Shown here: positions 8,603 to 17,198 of the stretch, in pieces | How positions within the stretch are numbered: position 1 is the first letter of the stretch | Layout of the letters: every line of letters starts with the position of its first letter | From: HGM04593 sp045661205 | GTDB taxonomy: Bacteria > Bacteroidota > Bacteroidia > Bacteroidales > Bacteroidaceae | Reading direction: 5' to 3' | Assembly (NCBI GenBank): GCA_045661205.1 | Contig: JAZRFE010000032.1 | Span: forward strand, 12,316-76,315 | DNA: 64,000 nt | Notes under the pieces: generated by a model | Told to the model about the DNA's origin: nothing | Seen by the model: only the letters and a program-made list of their open reading frames with translations | Database searches by the model: none | Position numbers and translations under genes: made by a program

Positions 8603-9790
8603 TTATTTCCTTTTGGGAAGAAGAAGGTTCAGCAACACACCCACCAACGCAGCAAGACCGATGCCACCGATAGTGATGCTGCCAAATGACATTTCAGCAC
8701 CACCTATACCCAGCGTAAGAATGAGCGAAGCAATTACAAGGTTACGTGTGTCGCTCATATCAACCTTGTTTTTAATAAGGCTGTTTACTCCCACCGCAGC
8801 AATCGTACCGAAGAGCAGCAACATGATGCCACCAAGCACAGCACTTGGAATAGTCTTTAGAACGGCACTCACCTTTCCAAGCACCGAGAACAATATGCCC
8901 ACAATAGCAGCAATGCGAATAACCGAAGGGTCGGTAATCTTTGTCAGTGAAACGGCACCTGTAACCTCGGAATAGGTTGTAACAGGAGGGCCGCCAATAA
9001 GTGACGCAGCTACACAAGCAAGTCCATCGCCCAACATTGTACGATGCAATCCCGGCTCTTTTACAAAATCTTTCCCCGCAACCTCGCTAATGGCATATAC
9101 ATCACCAATGTGCTCTATGACGGGGGCAATGGCAACAGGCACCATAAAGATGATAGCCTCCCACGAAAATTCAGGGCGCACAAATGCAGGCAACGCAAAC
9201 CACGAAGCCTCGGCTATGGGATTGAAGTCTATCTTGCCCAAAACAGCTGCTGCAATATAACCAACGATAATACCGGAAAAGATGGGTATCAGACGCAAGA
9301 GACCTTTTCCAAACATCGAAACTATTATGGTGGTAATCAATGCAATGAGAGCAAGTGGCCAATTAGTTTTTGCCATATCGACACCTGTACCTGCCAACGA
9401 TAGACCGATAAGCATTATCACAGGCCCCACCACTACGGGAGGGAAAAGGCGGGTAATGAAACCCACGCCACGGAAACGTACCAAAGCACTCATTATGCCA
9501 TACACTGCGCCGACGGCAACAAGTCCTGTCAAAGTTCCGGACAAGCCATACAATTTGGTAGCCTCGATGATGGGAGCGATAAAAGCAAAACTGCTACCCA
9601 AGAAAATAGGCACCTTGCCTTTTGTTACCAAATGAAAAATAAGCGTACCGATACCGGCGGTAAACAGTGCCACTGAAGGGTCCATACCTACAAGCAACGG
9701 CACAAGAACTGTTGCACCGAAAGCAACAAACAAGAACTGTACACCTACAATTGACTTTTGTATAGGACTTAGGGTTTTCTTGTTATTCAT
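8603..9790 (-). CDS. uraA: Uracil permease (NCS2 / NAT family)
   Basis: A 395-residue inner-membrane protein with about 12-14 hydrophobic segments. APVIEHIGDVYAIS in the middle matches the substrate-binding and proton-coupling region of UraA (Glu and His), and GGPPVTTYSE is the NCS2 signature region. It imports uracil by proton symport for Upp downstream. The frame is open 33 codons upstream to 9889, but that extension is not hydrophobic-permease-like and runs into the terminator hairpin, so the ATG at 9790 (MNNKKTLSPIQK) is preferred. Confidence 0.93.
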   Translation of the reverse strand: MNNKKTLSPIQKSIVGVQFLFVAFGATVLVPLLVGMDPSVALFTAGIGTLIFHLVTKGKVPIFLGSSFAFIAPIIEATKLYGLSGTLTGLVAVGAVYGIMSALVRFRGVGFITRLFPPVVVGPVIMLIGLSLAGTGVDMAKTNWPLALIALITTIIVSMFGKGLLRLIPIFSGIIVGYIAAAVLGKIDFNPIAEASWFALPAFVRPEFSWEAIIFMVPVAIAPVIEHIGDVYAISEVAGKDFVKEPGLHRTMLGDGLACVAASLIGGPPVTTYSEVTGAVSLTKITDPSVIRIAAIVGILFSVLGKVSAVLKTIPSAVLGGIMLLLFGTIAAVGVNSLIKNKVDMSDTRNLVIASLILTLGIGGAEMSFGSITIGGIGLAALVGVLLNLLLPKRK

Positions 9791-9865
9791 AGTATAATTT
9801 TCTATTAGTGAATTCAAGCCATTTACATAATAATGGCGCTGACAACAAAAATAACAAGAAAAATT

Positions 9866-9908
9866 GAAGTGACTCCCATAGTTTGACAAAAACTTTGGGA
9901 GTCACTTC
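9866..9908 (-). terminator. Terminator after the GH92 gene
   Basis: GAAGTGACTCCCA (9866-9878) pairs with TGGGAGTCACTTC (9896-9908), extended inside by AGTTT/AAACT. On the minus strand a T-rich run follows. It lies 60 nt beyond the stop at 9968 and upstream of uraA. Confidence 0.8.
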
Positions 9909-9967
9909 TAAAAATTACAAGCAATTTTTCTATTTCAAAGCAGTTTTAGTTTTTTGCAAGATACAAA

Positions 9968-12292
9968 CTACTTCCCCATTGTCAAAGAATAAGGCTTGTC
10001 CGACTTCGCTTTTCCGCGACCTTTGTTGGGCGAAGCCCCCATCACAAACTCCAACACACCGCCGTCGGTGATATCTTTGTGTGTTATATACATTTTGGTA
10101 TAAGGCTTGCCGTTCAGACGAACAGATTTTACGTAACGCTTCTTATCGCTAACACCCGGAGCCTTTATTTCAAAGGTATTTCCATTGGGCAAAGAGAGTT
10201 TGAGGTAAGGCAAATAGGGAGCGCCAAGCACATATTGGTCGGTTCCCGGACAAACGGGATAGAAGCCCATAGCTGTAAAGAGATACCAAGCAGACATCTG
10301 ACCGCAGTCGTCGTTACCACTCAATCCGCGAATATGGTTCTTGTACATTCTGTTCATCACTTCGCGCACCCAATACTGTGTTTTCCAGGGCTGTGAAGTC
10401 CACGCATAAAGATAAGGAATATGGTGACTTGGCTCGTTGCCATGCACGTATCCGCCAATCAAACATTCTGACGTAATATCCTCATTTGCTTCGTAATACT
10501 TTTCGGGCAAGTGCATTGCGAAAAGTTCGTCTAGTTTGCGAACGAATTCTTTGTCGCCACCCATCTGTGCCATTACACCAAAAACATCGTGAGGTACATG
10601 GAATGAGAAATTCCATGAATTACCTTCGATGAAGCCTTCGCCATGAGTCTGCAACACATCAAACTCTTTTTTGAAACTGCCATCCTTGTAACGAGGACGC
10701 GCAAAACCTATTGAAGAATCATAAATGTGACGATAGTTCAGCGCACGCTCCTTGTACTCGTTGGCGACAGCTTCGTTACCGGCCAATAAAGCTGTATGAT
10801 AAATTGTCCAATCGTCATAAGAGTACTCTAAAGTGGTAGAAGCAGCAGTAGAACTGATATCGAAAGGCACATATCCTTGTTGTATATATTCACCAAGTCC
10901 ATCCATGTAAGGAACTTTAGAGGTAGTAACCATCGCCTTCAACGCCTCATCCTTGTCAATATCGGCACCCTTGGCGATAGCATCGGCCAATACTGAAGCT
11001 GCATGATAGCCACTCATACACCAGTTATCGTTAGCCATATGGCTCCAGATAGGAAGCAGTCCGTGTACACTCTGCTGTTGATGACGAATCATAGACATAA
11101 CCATGTTACGAGCCTCGGCAGGTTTCATCAACATCAGGAAAGGATGCTCGGCACGATAGGTATCCCACAAAGAGAATACTGTATAATTCGTAAAATCATC
11201 TGCCTGATGAATATTCTGATCTAATCCGCGATACTTTCCATCTACGTCCATATAAACCGAAGGGTTGATAAGCGTATGATAATAAGACGTATAGAACATC
11301 GCTTTTTGATCTTCGGTGCCCTCAACCTCAATAGATGCAAGTTGTTTGCCCCAACTATCCGAAGCCTCCTTGAGCAAAGTGTCAAAAGACTTGCCCATCG
11401 CCTCGGCTTTCAAATTCTTCACAGCACCATCGGTACTTGTAGCAGAAAGAGCAACCTTTACAACAAGTTCGGGAGTATCTTTTGTGTCGAACTCAAAGTA
11501 AGAGACCAACTTACGACCACCCATTTCTGGGAAATTAGTATTTACAGGAAACTTGCGCCAAAAACCATTGTACTTGATTATTTCCATATCCTTATAGCCG
11601 TAATTTTTGATAGGCTTAGACAAGGAAATGGCAAAATAGGTGTAGTTGGTGCGTGCCCAACCGTTGGTAATACGGTAACCGGTGAGCAAAGTGTCATTTT
11701 CCACGCGAACTTGTGCCCAAAGGGTTTTTCCGTCGTAGTTATATATACCATGATTCAAATCGAGAATAATACGAGCATTCTGCTCTTTGGGGAAGGTATA
11801 TTTGTGAACACCCACTCTTGGCGTAGCTGTAAGCTGCGCCTTTACTTTATAATCATCGAGCAGCACCTCGTAGTAACCCGGAACAGATTTTTCTGTATCG
11901 TGCGAAAAACGAGAACGATATCCGCTCTCAGGTTTATCGGATGTACCGGGGTTCAGTTTCAAATCACCGGTAGTAGGCATTATGAGGATATCTCCTAAAT
12001 CGGAATGTCCTGTTCCGTTGAAGTGTGTGTGACTGAATCCCACTATCGTGGGGTCGTTGTAACAATAACCGGCACAATACTCATAAACCTTTTTTTGATA
12101 GGCACCATTCACGTTGTGAGGAATGGTATCGGTATCAGGACTCAGTTGTACAACACCAAAAGGAACACAAGCACCGGGGAAAGTGTGCCCCATGCCATCT
12201 GTTCCAATAATCGGATTTACATACTGCACCTGAGCATAGGCCGAGAAAGCCAATGTTAATAATAAAAGGAGGGAATTAATACGTTTTTTCAT
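9968..12292 (-). CDS. GH92 family exo-alpha-mannosidase, secreted
   Basis: A 774-residue protein with a type I signal peptide (MKKRINSLLLLLTLAFSAYAQ) followed by the two-domain GH92 fold. Recognisable parts are VNPIIGTDGMGHTFPGACVP at the N-terminus, LWDTYRAEHPFLMLM in the (alpha/alpha)6 domain and the hallmark GNDDCGQMSAWYLF near the C-terminus. GH92 enzymes are calcium-dependent inverting mannosidases trimming N-glycan or yeast mannan side chains; linkage specificity cannot be read here. Expected in the periplasm. It has its own promoter-like box and terminator and no SusC/D partners nearby, so it is an orphan rather than part of a typical polysaccharide utilisation locus. Confidence 0.93.
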   Translation of the reverse strand: MKKRINSLLLLLTLAFSAYAQVQYVNPIIGTDGMGHTFPGACVPFGVVQLSPDTDTIPHNVNGAYQKKVYEYCAGYCYNDPTIVGFSHTHFNGTGHSDLGDILIMPTTGDLKLNPGTSDKPESGYRSRFSHDTEKSVPGYYEVLLDDYKVKAQLTATPRVGVHKYTFPKEQNARIILDLNHGIYNYDGKTLWAQVRVENDTLLTGYRITNGWARTNYTYFAISLSKPIKNYGYKDMEIIKYNGFWRKFPVNTNFPEMGGRKLVSYFEFDTKDTPELVVKVALSATSTDGAVKNLKAEAMGKSFDTLLKEASDSWGKQLASIEVEGTEDQKAMFYTSYYHTLINPSVYMDVDGKYRGLDQNIHQADDFTNYTVFSLWDTYRAEHPFLMLMKPAEARNMVMSMIRHQQQSVHGLLPIWSHMANDNWCMSGYHAASVLADAIAKGADIDKDEALKAMVTTSKVPYMDGLGEYIQQGYVPFDISSTAASTTLEYSYDDWTIYHTALLAGNEAVANEYKERALNYRHIYDSSIGFARPRYKDGSFKKEFDVLQTHGEGFIEGNSWNFSFHVPHDVFGVMAQMGGDKEFVRKLDELFAMHLPEKYYEANEDITSECLIGGYVHGNEPSHHIPYLYAWTSQPWKTQYWVREVMNRMYKNHIRGLSGNDDCGQMSAWYLFTAMGFYPVCPGTDQYVLGAPYLPYLKLSLPNGNTFEIKAPGVSDKKRYVKSVRLNGKPYTKMYITHKDITDGGVLEFVMGASPNKGRGKAKSDKPYSLTMGK

Positions 12293-12313
12293 TGCTGCTG
12301 ATTATTATTTTCA

Positions 12314-12344
12314 CAAATGTAATGCTTATTTTTAGCTATTCAAT
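12314..12344 (-). promoter_or_regulatory. Promoter for GH92 gene
   Basis: On the minus strand TACATTTG (12314-12321) fits the Bacteroidales -7 box, with ATTG (12341-12344), three of four matches to the -33 box, 19 nt upstream. The start codon is 22 nt downstream. Confidence 0.5.
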
Positions 12345-12375
12345 TATATGAGGAGAATATTTTGCAACAAAAATA

Positions 12376-12417
12376 AAAGTGAGCCTCAAAGTACAAGAAC
12401 TTTGTGAGGCTCACTTT
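12376..12417 (-). terminator. Terminator after the OmpA-like gene
   Basis: AAAGTGAGCCTCA (12376-12388) pairs with TGAGGCTCACTTT (12405-12417), a 13-bp perfect stem, followed on the minus strand by TATTTTTGTTG. It lies 25 nt after the stop at 12442. Confidence 0.8.
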
Positions 12418-12441
12418 ATTTTCAAAATATATGTAGAAAGA

Positions 12442-13152
12442 TTACTTCAATGTACCGTTGTTAGCTGCATTAATCATAGCCTCACTTGCATACATGTAAA
12501 TTTCCACACGACGATTCTGGCTGCGACCTGCAGCTGTGCTGTTGTCGGCAACAGGCTGTGAAGAACCCATACCCTCTACGCTCTTAATCTGACTCGCTGC
12601 AACACCGAGAGACAACAAATAGTTAGAAACGGAATTTGCACGATTTACCGAGAGTGGGTTGTTTATAGCATCGCTACCTGTTGAGTCGGTGTGGCCGTAT
12701 ATGACAACATCAGCATCACTATACTCCTTGAGCACCTTTGCAAAGTCTGCCAGATTAGCCTTTGCTGTTGCGTTGAGGTCGTATTTGTTTGTTGCAAAAA
12801 GAACACCCGAGTCAAATGTGACCTTAACGGCTGTAAGGTTGTTGGCATCGGTAACAGTCTCAACTGTTGCATTCTCAACCTGCTTTGCAGCAGCGGCAGC
12901 GTTGTCCATTCTCTTGCCGATGATGACACCTGTGCCTGCACCTACTGTTGCACCAATAGCAGCACCGATAGCTGCGCCCTTACCCTTATCGCTCTTACCG
13001 CTAACAAGAGTACCAACGAGCGCACCGAGAGCAGCACCACCGCCACCACCAAGGAGACCACCCTTAGCTGTGTTATTCATACTCTGGCAACCACTGAGCA
13101 CAAATGCTGCACAAAGTGCAACACAGAAAAACTTCATAAATTTTGTTTTCAT
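12442..13152 (-). CDS. OmpA-family lipoprotein with glycine zipper
   Basis: A 236-residue envelope protein. A signal peptide ends in the lipobox LSGC (Cys about 22). A glycine-zipper stretch (residues 30-80, repeated GG/GAAxGA) comes next, and an OmpA-like peptidoglycan-binding domain fills the C-terminal half (YGHTDSTGSD, NRANSVSNYL, RSQNRRVEIY). The layout resembles E. coli YiaD: a lipoprotein anchored in the outer membrane that grips peptidoglycan. It stands alone with its own promoter and terminator. A second in-frame ATG six codons in (MKFFCVAL) is also a possible start. Confidence 0.9.
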   Translation of the reverse strand: MKTKFMKFFCVALCAAFVLSGCQSMNNTAKGGLLGGGGGAALGALVGTLVSGKSDKGKGAAIGAAIGATVGAGTGVIIGKRMDNAAAAAKQVENATVETVTDANNLTAVKVTFDSGVLFATNKYDLNATAKANLADFAKVLKEYSDADVVIYGHTDSTGSDAINNPLSVNRANSVSNYLLSLGVAASQIKSVEGMGSSQPVADNSTAAGRSQNRRVEIYMYASEAMINAANNGTLK

Positions 13153-13215
13153 AATTTGCTTATATTTATTTATTTTTTAAAATTCCGAACACTGTATCGG
13201 CGAACTTTCATGTTG

Positions 13216-13247
13216 CAAAGATAAATAATTTTATCAATCATCACAAT
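13216..13247 (-). promoter_or_regulatory. Promoter for OmpA-like gene
   Basis: Minus strand TATCTTTG (13216-13223) is an exact -7 box. ATTG (13244-13247) lies exactly 20 nt upstream, a three-of-four match to the -33 TTTG. Confidence 0.6.
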
Positions 13248-13282
13248 ATAAAGTAAGTTCTAAACAATCAATAGCCATTTTT

Positions 13283-13314
13283 TTTCGTAAATTCAACGTT
13301 TCTGTGTAAATTTG
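13283..13314 (+). promoter_or_regulatory. Promoter for proS
   Basis: Plus strand TAAATTTG (13307-13314) is an exact -7 box, with TTTC (13283-13286) 20 nt upstream. The proS ATG is 35 nt downstream. Confidence 0.55.
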
Positions 13315-13349
13315 CAAACTATAAAAACATAAAAGCTGTTAATAACATT

Positions 13350-14828
13350 ATGGCCGAACTTAAAGATTTGACAAAAAGAAGTGAGAACTACTCACAATGG
13401 TATAATGAATTAGTTGTAAAAGCAGACCTTGCAGAGCAGTCGGCTGTGCGTGGATGTATGGTGATTAAACCTTATGGATATGCTATTTGGGAGAAGATGC
13501 AGCGCATCCTCGATGACATGTTCAAGGCAACAGGTCACTCAAACGCCTATTTTCCCCTGCTCATTCCCAAGTCGTACCTCAGTCGCGAAGCCGACCACGT
13601 TGAAGGCTTTGCCAAAGAGTGCGCTGTTGTTACACACTACCGCCTGAAGAACTCAGCAGACGGCAAGGGTGTTGTTGTAGACCCCGCTGCTAAGCTCGAG
13701 GAGGAGATGATTATCCGCCCCACATCGGAGACTATCATCTGGAGCACATACAAAAACTGGATACAGTCTTACCGCGACCTACCCATCCTGTGCAACCAGT
13801 GGGCAAACGTATTGCGTTGGGAGATGCGTACACGTCTGTTCCTGCGTACAGCAGAGTTCTTGTGGCAAGAGGGCCACACAGCCCACGCTACACGCGAAGA
13901 GGCCGAGACTGAGGCAAACACAATGTTGCACGTATACAATGACTTTGCAAATAAATATATGGCAGTACCCGTAGTGATGGGTGTAAAATCGGCAAACGAG
14001 CGTTTCGCCGGTGCACTCGACACATACACCATCGAGGGATTGATGCAGGATGGTAAAGCTCTTCAGTGCGGAACATCACACTTCCTCGGTCAGAACTTTG
14101 CAAAGGCATTCGACGTACAGTTCATCAACAAAGAGAACAAGCCCGAATATGTTTGGGCTACATCATGGGGAGTTTCAACACGTTTGATGGGAGCACTCAT
14201 CATGACTCACTCCGCCGACAACGGTCTTGTATTGCCCCCCGCACTCGCACCCATCCAGGTGGTGATTGTACCTATCTACAAAAACAATGAGCAGTTGGCA
14301 GTAATCGACAGCAAGGTGAACGTGCTCATCGACGAACTTAAGGCTTTGGGCATAAGCGTGAAATATGACAACGCCGACAACCGTCGCCCAGGATTTAAAT
14401 TTGCCGACTACGAGCTTAAGGGTGTACCCGTACGTCTGGTACTCGGAGCACGCGACATCGAGAATGGTACAATAGAGGTGATGCGTCGCGACACTTTGGA
14501 GAAGATTACACGCCCCATCGAAGGCATCAGCGACTTTGTAAAGGCACTGCTCGACGAGATACAGCTCAACATCTACCACAAGGCTCTTAAGATGCGTGAG
14601 GAGAATACCCGCACAGTAGACACATACGAAGAGTTCAAACAGGAGATTGAGAAGGGTGGATTCATTCTTGCACACTGGGACGGAACTCCCGAGACCGAGG
14701 AACTTATCAAGGCCGAGACAAAAGCAACCATCCGTTGTATTCCATTGGCAGGCGACAAGACTCCCGGTGTCTGCATGGTTACAGGCAAGCCTTCGGCTCA
14801 GCGTGTACTCTTTGCAAGAGCATACTAA
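13350..14828 (+). CDS. proS: Prolyl-tRNA synthetase, archaeal/eukaryote-like (type 3)
   Basis: A 492-residue class II synthetase charging tRNA-Pro. It shows RPTSET at 123-128, the motif 2 region RWEMRTRLFLRTAEF at 156-170 and WQEGHTAH at 172-179. It lacks the inserted editing domain of the longer bacterial type and has the C-terminal extension of the short type, which fits its length. Single gene with its own promoter box and a strong terminator at 14842. Confidence 0.96.
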   Translation: MAELKDLTKRSENYSQWYNELVVKADLAEQSAVRGCMVIKPYGYAIWEKMQRILDDMFKATGHSNAYFPLLIPKSYLSREADHVEGFAKECAVVTHYRLKNSADGKGVVVDPAAKLEEEMIIRPTSETIIWSTYKNWIQSYRDLPILCNQWANVLRWEMRTRLFLRTAEFLWQEGHTAHATREEAETEANTMLHVYNDFANKYMAVPVVMGVKSANERFAGALDTYTIEGLMQDGKALQCGTSHFLGQNFAKAFDVQFINKENKPEYVWATSWGVSTRLMGALIMTHSADNGLVLPPALAPIQVVIVPIYKNNEQLAVIDSKVNVLIDELKALGISVKYDNADNRRPGFKFADYELKGVPVRLVLGARDIENGTIEVMRRDTLEKITRPIEGISDFVKALLDEIQLNIYHKALKMREENTRTVDTYEEFKQEIEKGGFILAHWDGTPETEELIKAETKATIRCIPLAGDKTPGVCMVTGKPSAQRVLFARAY

Positions 14829-14841
14829 AAACTCTTTCTAT

Positions 14842-14882
14842 AAATGCAAAACGGCGACTCTTGGGGTCGCCGTTTTGCATTT
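14842..14882. terminator. Bidirectional terminator between proS and the response regulator
   Basis: A 17-bp perfect stem, AAATGCAAAACGGCGAC (14842-14858) with GTCGCCGTTTTGCATTT (14866-14882), and a 7-nt loop. It follows proS by 13 nt and the minus-strand regulator gene by 2 nt. Confidence 0.88.
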
Positions 14883-14884
14883 TA

Positions 14885-15616
14885 TTATTCGGGCATCAGT
14901 GAGTGCGACGCGAGAAAATCGTAAAAAGCCTGTCTGTAATTATCGGAAATGGGAACATACTCTTTATCAAAGATTATACGGTTGCGCTCGATGACTGCTA
15001 TCTTAGACGGCTGCACTATATAAGAACGATGCACACGTATGAAACTGTCGGCGGGGAGCAGAGACTCCAGAGTCTTCAGCGACATAAGAGAGAGAACCGG
15101 ATGTTGCACACCCTCGACATATATTTTCACATAATCTTTCAAGCCCTCGATGTAGAGCACCCTGGCAAGTTCAATCTGCTGCAAGCGATACTCGGTTTTT
15201 ACAAAAATAGTCTTGACTGCATCTTGTCGCGGTGCAGAGCATGCTACATTTCGGCGCATATCGAACCACTGCAAAGCCTTTTCGGCTGCAACAAGAAAAT
15301 CGGCATAACTGATGGGCTTCAACAGATAGTCCACAGCGTTTACACGAAAGCCCTCGACAGCATAATTATCGAATGCAGTAGTGAAAATAACCCTTGTCTC
15401 GGGCTGTAGTGTGCGCGACAACTCCACACCCGACATTTCGGGCATCTGTATGTCACAAAATAACAAATCCACAGGACGCTCGCGCAAAGCATTTGCCACA
15501 TCCACACTGCTATCGAAGACACCGCACAACTCGAGAAATGGCGTCTTTTTCACATACGATACTATCAATTCCAAAGCCAACGGCTCATCATCTACCACAT
15601 AACAACTAAGCAACAT
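14885..15616 (-). CDS. LytTR-family response regulator
   Basis: A 243-residue two-component regulator. The receiver domain (residues 1-120) has DD at 9-10, phospho-acceptor Asp55 in LLFCDIQMPEMSG, and the conserved TTAFDNYAVEGF and LLKPISY regions. A LytTR DNA-binding domain fills residues 135-240 (FVKTEYRLQQIEL, YIEGLKDYVKIY, FIRVHRSYIV). The start overlaps the end of the kinase gene by 11 nt, so the two are translationally linked. LytTR regulators bind pairs of about 10-bp direct repeats with a 21-bp period; such a pair lies upstream of this operon at 17034-17066. Confidence 0.93.
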   Translation of the reverse strand: MLLSCYVVDDEPLALELIVSYVKKTPFLELCGVFDSSVDVANALRERPVDLLFCDIQMPEMSGVELSRTLQPETRVIFTTAFDNYAVEGFRVNAVDYLLKPISYADFLVAAEKALQWFDMRRNVACSAPRQDAVKTIFVKTEYRLQQIELARVLYIEGLKDYVKIYVEGVQHPVLSLMSLKTLESLLPADSFIRVHRSYIVQPSKIAVIERNRIIFDKEYVPISDNYRQAFYDFLASHSLMPE

Positions 15617-16664
15617 CTTTCTTAAGATTGATGGTTAAACATACCTTATATACATCGTCAATGCATCCATGAGCAAAGGTGTAATTCCCATGATAAATCA
15701 TTTCGAGACGCTTCGACAGATTCACTAGTCCTATACCAGAGCTACCTTTTTTTGTACCGGTAGAAGCCTGCAAGCAACTGTTCTCTACCTCACACCTAAG
15801 CACTCCACCCTTTTCGCAGACAACTATCGAGATAAACGCATGTTTCTCGTTTCCTGCAAAATGTTTGAAAGCATTCTCTATAAGAGAGATAAAAAGCAGA
15901 GGAGCTATGGGGATGCACGATGTTGCAGGCGGCAGCGAAACATTCAGTTCCACATTACGCGAGAGACGTATGCGCATAAGCTCAATATAATTGCCGACAA
16001 ACTCTATCTCCTCGCCCAAAGGCACTGTCTCGCGACTACTCTCGTATAGCACATAGCGCAAAAGACGGCTAAGGTCGTGCACCACCTTTTGAGCACGCTC
16101 GGCATCTATCTGTATGAGAGAATAGATATTGTTCAATGTATTGAAAATAAAATGGGGGTTGAGCTGACTTTTCAGATTCTGAAGCTCAGCTTCGGTGCGA
16201 TAACGTTCAAGCTCACGGCGTTCGGTCTCGGAGCGATACCAACCGCCGGTAACTTTGATGGCTACGGCAAGCCCCACCATAAGTACGTAACCGACACTAT
16301 TTATAAGCATAAAATCAAGTTCGGTAATCCACGAATGGTCTCCATGCGAAAGTTGAAAATCATCTACCTGAAAAGTCATATGAAACAATGTGTGCACTCC
16401 CACCATCAGTACAAATACAACGAGCAAATTTGAGAGATAGAAAGACCCCATACGACGCGTGAAAAAATAGCGGTCGATAAGCACATGGTAGTTGAGATAG
16501 AAGAGGAACATGAAAGATACCGGCAACAACAGCATACGTGCATACTCGACACACGATGGCGACCCGTGGCGATAACCTATCACAAGCAGAGGCATAGCCA
16601 ATACCATCATACATATTGACACATGCACAAAGCGGGTTACAAATTTAGATTTTAGGCTTTTCAT
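15606..16664 (-). CDS. LytS/YehU-type sensor histidine kinase
   Basis: A 352-residue membrane kinase. Four hydrophobic segments (about residues 12-30, 46-63, 75-96, 117-139) are followed by a short coiled region and the His_kinase domain with QLNPHFIFNTLNNI (phospho-acceptor His171). A GHKL ATPase domain comes last (LIENAFKH, GIGLVNLSKRL). There is no periplasmic sensor domain of any size, so the signal is probably sensed within the membrane. Partner of the LytTR regulator gene that overlaps its 3' end. The 5' leader contains a long hairpin. Confidence 0.93.
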   Translation of the reverse strand: MKSLKSKFVTRFVHVSICMMVLAMPLLVIGYRHGSPSCVEYARMLLLPVSFMFLFYLNYHVLIDRYFFTRRMGSFYLSNLLVVFVLMVGVHTLFHMTFQVDDFQLSHGDHSWITELDFMLINSVGYVLMVGLAVAIKVTGGWYRSETERRELERYRTEAELQNLKSQLNPHFIFNTLNNIYSLIQIDAERAQKVVHDLSRLLRYVLYESSRETVPLGEEIEFVGNYIELMRIRLSRNVELNVSLPPATSCIPIAPLLFISLIENAFKHFAGNEKHAFISIVVCEKGGVLRCEVENSCLQASTGTKKGSSGIGLVNLSKRLEMIYHGNYTFAHGCIDDVYKVCLTINLKKDVA

Positions 16665-16692
16665 CTCCGATTTCTTTTTTTATAAACGTAAT

Positions 16693-16734
16693 AAAGGCTT
16701 CTTGCCTTTGCAGATGCAAAGATAAGAAGCCTTT
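16693..16734. repeat. Hairpin in the kinase leader
   Basis: AAAGGCTTCTT (16693-16703) pairs with AAGAAGCCTTT (16724-16734), and the interior contains a second pair CTTTGCA/TGCAAAG. On the plus strand five T follow; on the minus strand the tail is CTTTATTACG, so as a minus-strand terminator it is weak. It begins 29 nt upstream of the kinase ATG. Confidence 0.5.
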
Positions 16735-17033
16735 TTAAAAAGAGGTTATTTCCGAAGCAATTTCTATTCTGAAATAAAAAACACAACACTAATGAATTAT
16801 TCTATTCTTACACAAAATAATTCAAAAAAAACAAACTATCTTTAAACAACTTATTGTTTTAAAAACATCAAATAGAAGCTGTTCTTCAATAACCCCTTGT
16901 TCAAGAAATGCCCTGCTGCATCAATGACATCCTACATTTTCCGCAAGCAGAATTAATATCATTTATTTTTACAAATATTGCCGCAAATTTCTAAATGCAA
17001 AGAAAGTTATATATACTTTACATAACAAGCAAA

Positions 17034-17066
17034 ATAGACAAACACCCTATTTTTATAGACAAACAC
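17034..17066. promoter_or_regulatory. 12-bp direct repeats with 21-bp period, possible LytTR operator
   Basis: ATAGACAAACAC is perfectly repeated at 17034-17045 and 17055-17066, a period of 21 bp, the spacing typical of LytTR-binding sites. The pair lies about 30-65 bp upstream of a near-consensus -7 box (minus strand, 16998-17005), the position expected for an activator. Assignment to the adjacent regulator is inference. Confidence 0.5.
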
Positions 17067-17087
17067 AGTTTTAATCGGGGATAGAGA

Positions 17088-17119
17088 AAAAGGGCCGCCC
17101 GCTTCAGGGCTGCCCTTTT
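17088..17119 (-). terminator. Terminator after the porin gene
   Basis: AAAAGGGC (17088-17095) pairs with GCCCTTTT (17112-17119), extended inward by GCCC/GGGC around a 6-nt loop with one mismatch. A T run follows on the minus strand. It lies 80 nt after the stop at 17199. Confidence 0.65.
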
Positions 17120-17198
17120 ATAAACATATTTATTCCTTGCGCCGAGCTTGCGAAAGCAAGAAAATGAAAAATATCAACAATGACGCATCGTATTTTTA

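Larger units (their letters stand above)
16665..17198. other. 534-bp intergenic region upstream of the kinase operon
   Basis: No convincing gene was seen on either strand; the longest minus-strand frames are under 20 codons. It holds a hairpin near the kinase start (16693-16734), a near -7 box TTTCTTTG on the minus strand (16998-17005), the direct repeats at 17034-17066 and the porin terminator at 17088-17119. If the -7 box is used, the kinase mRNA would carry a leader of about 320 nt. Confidence 0.6.
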
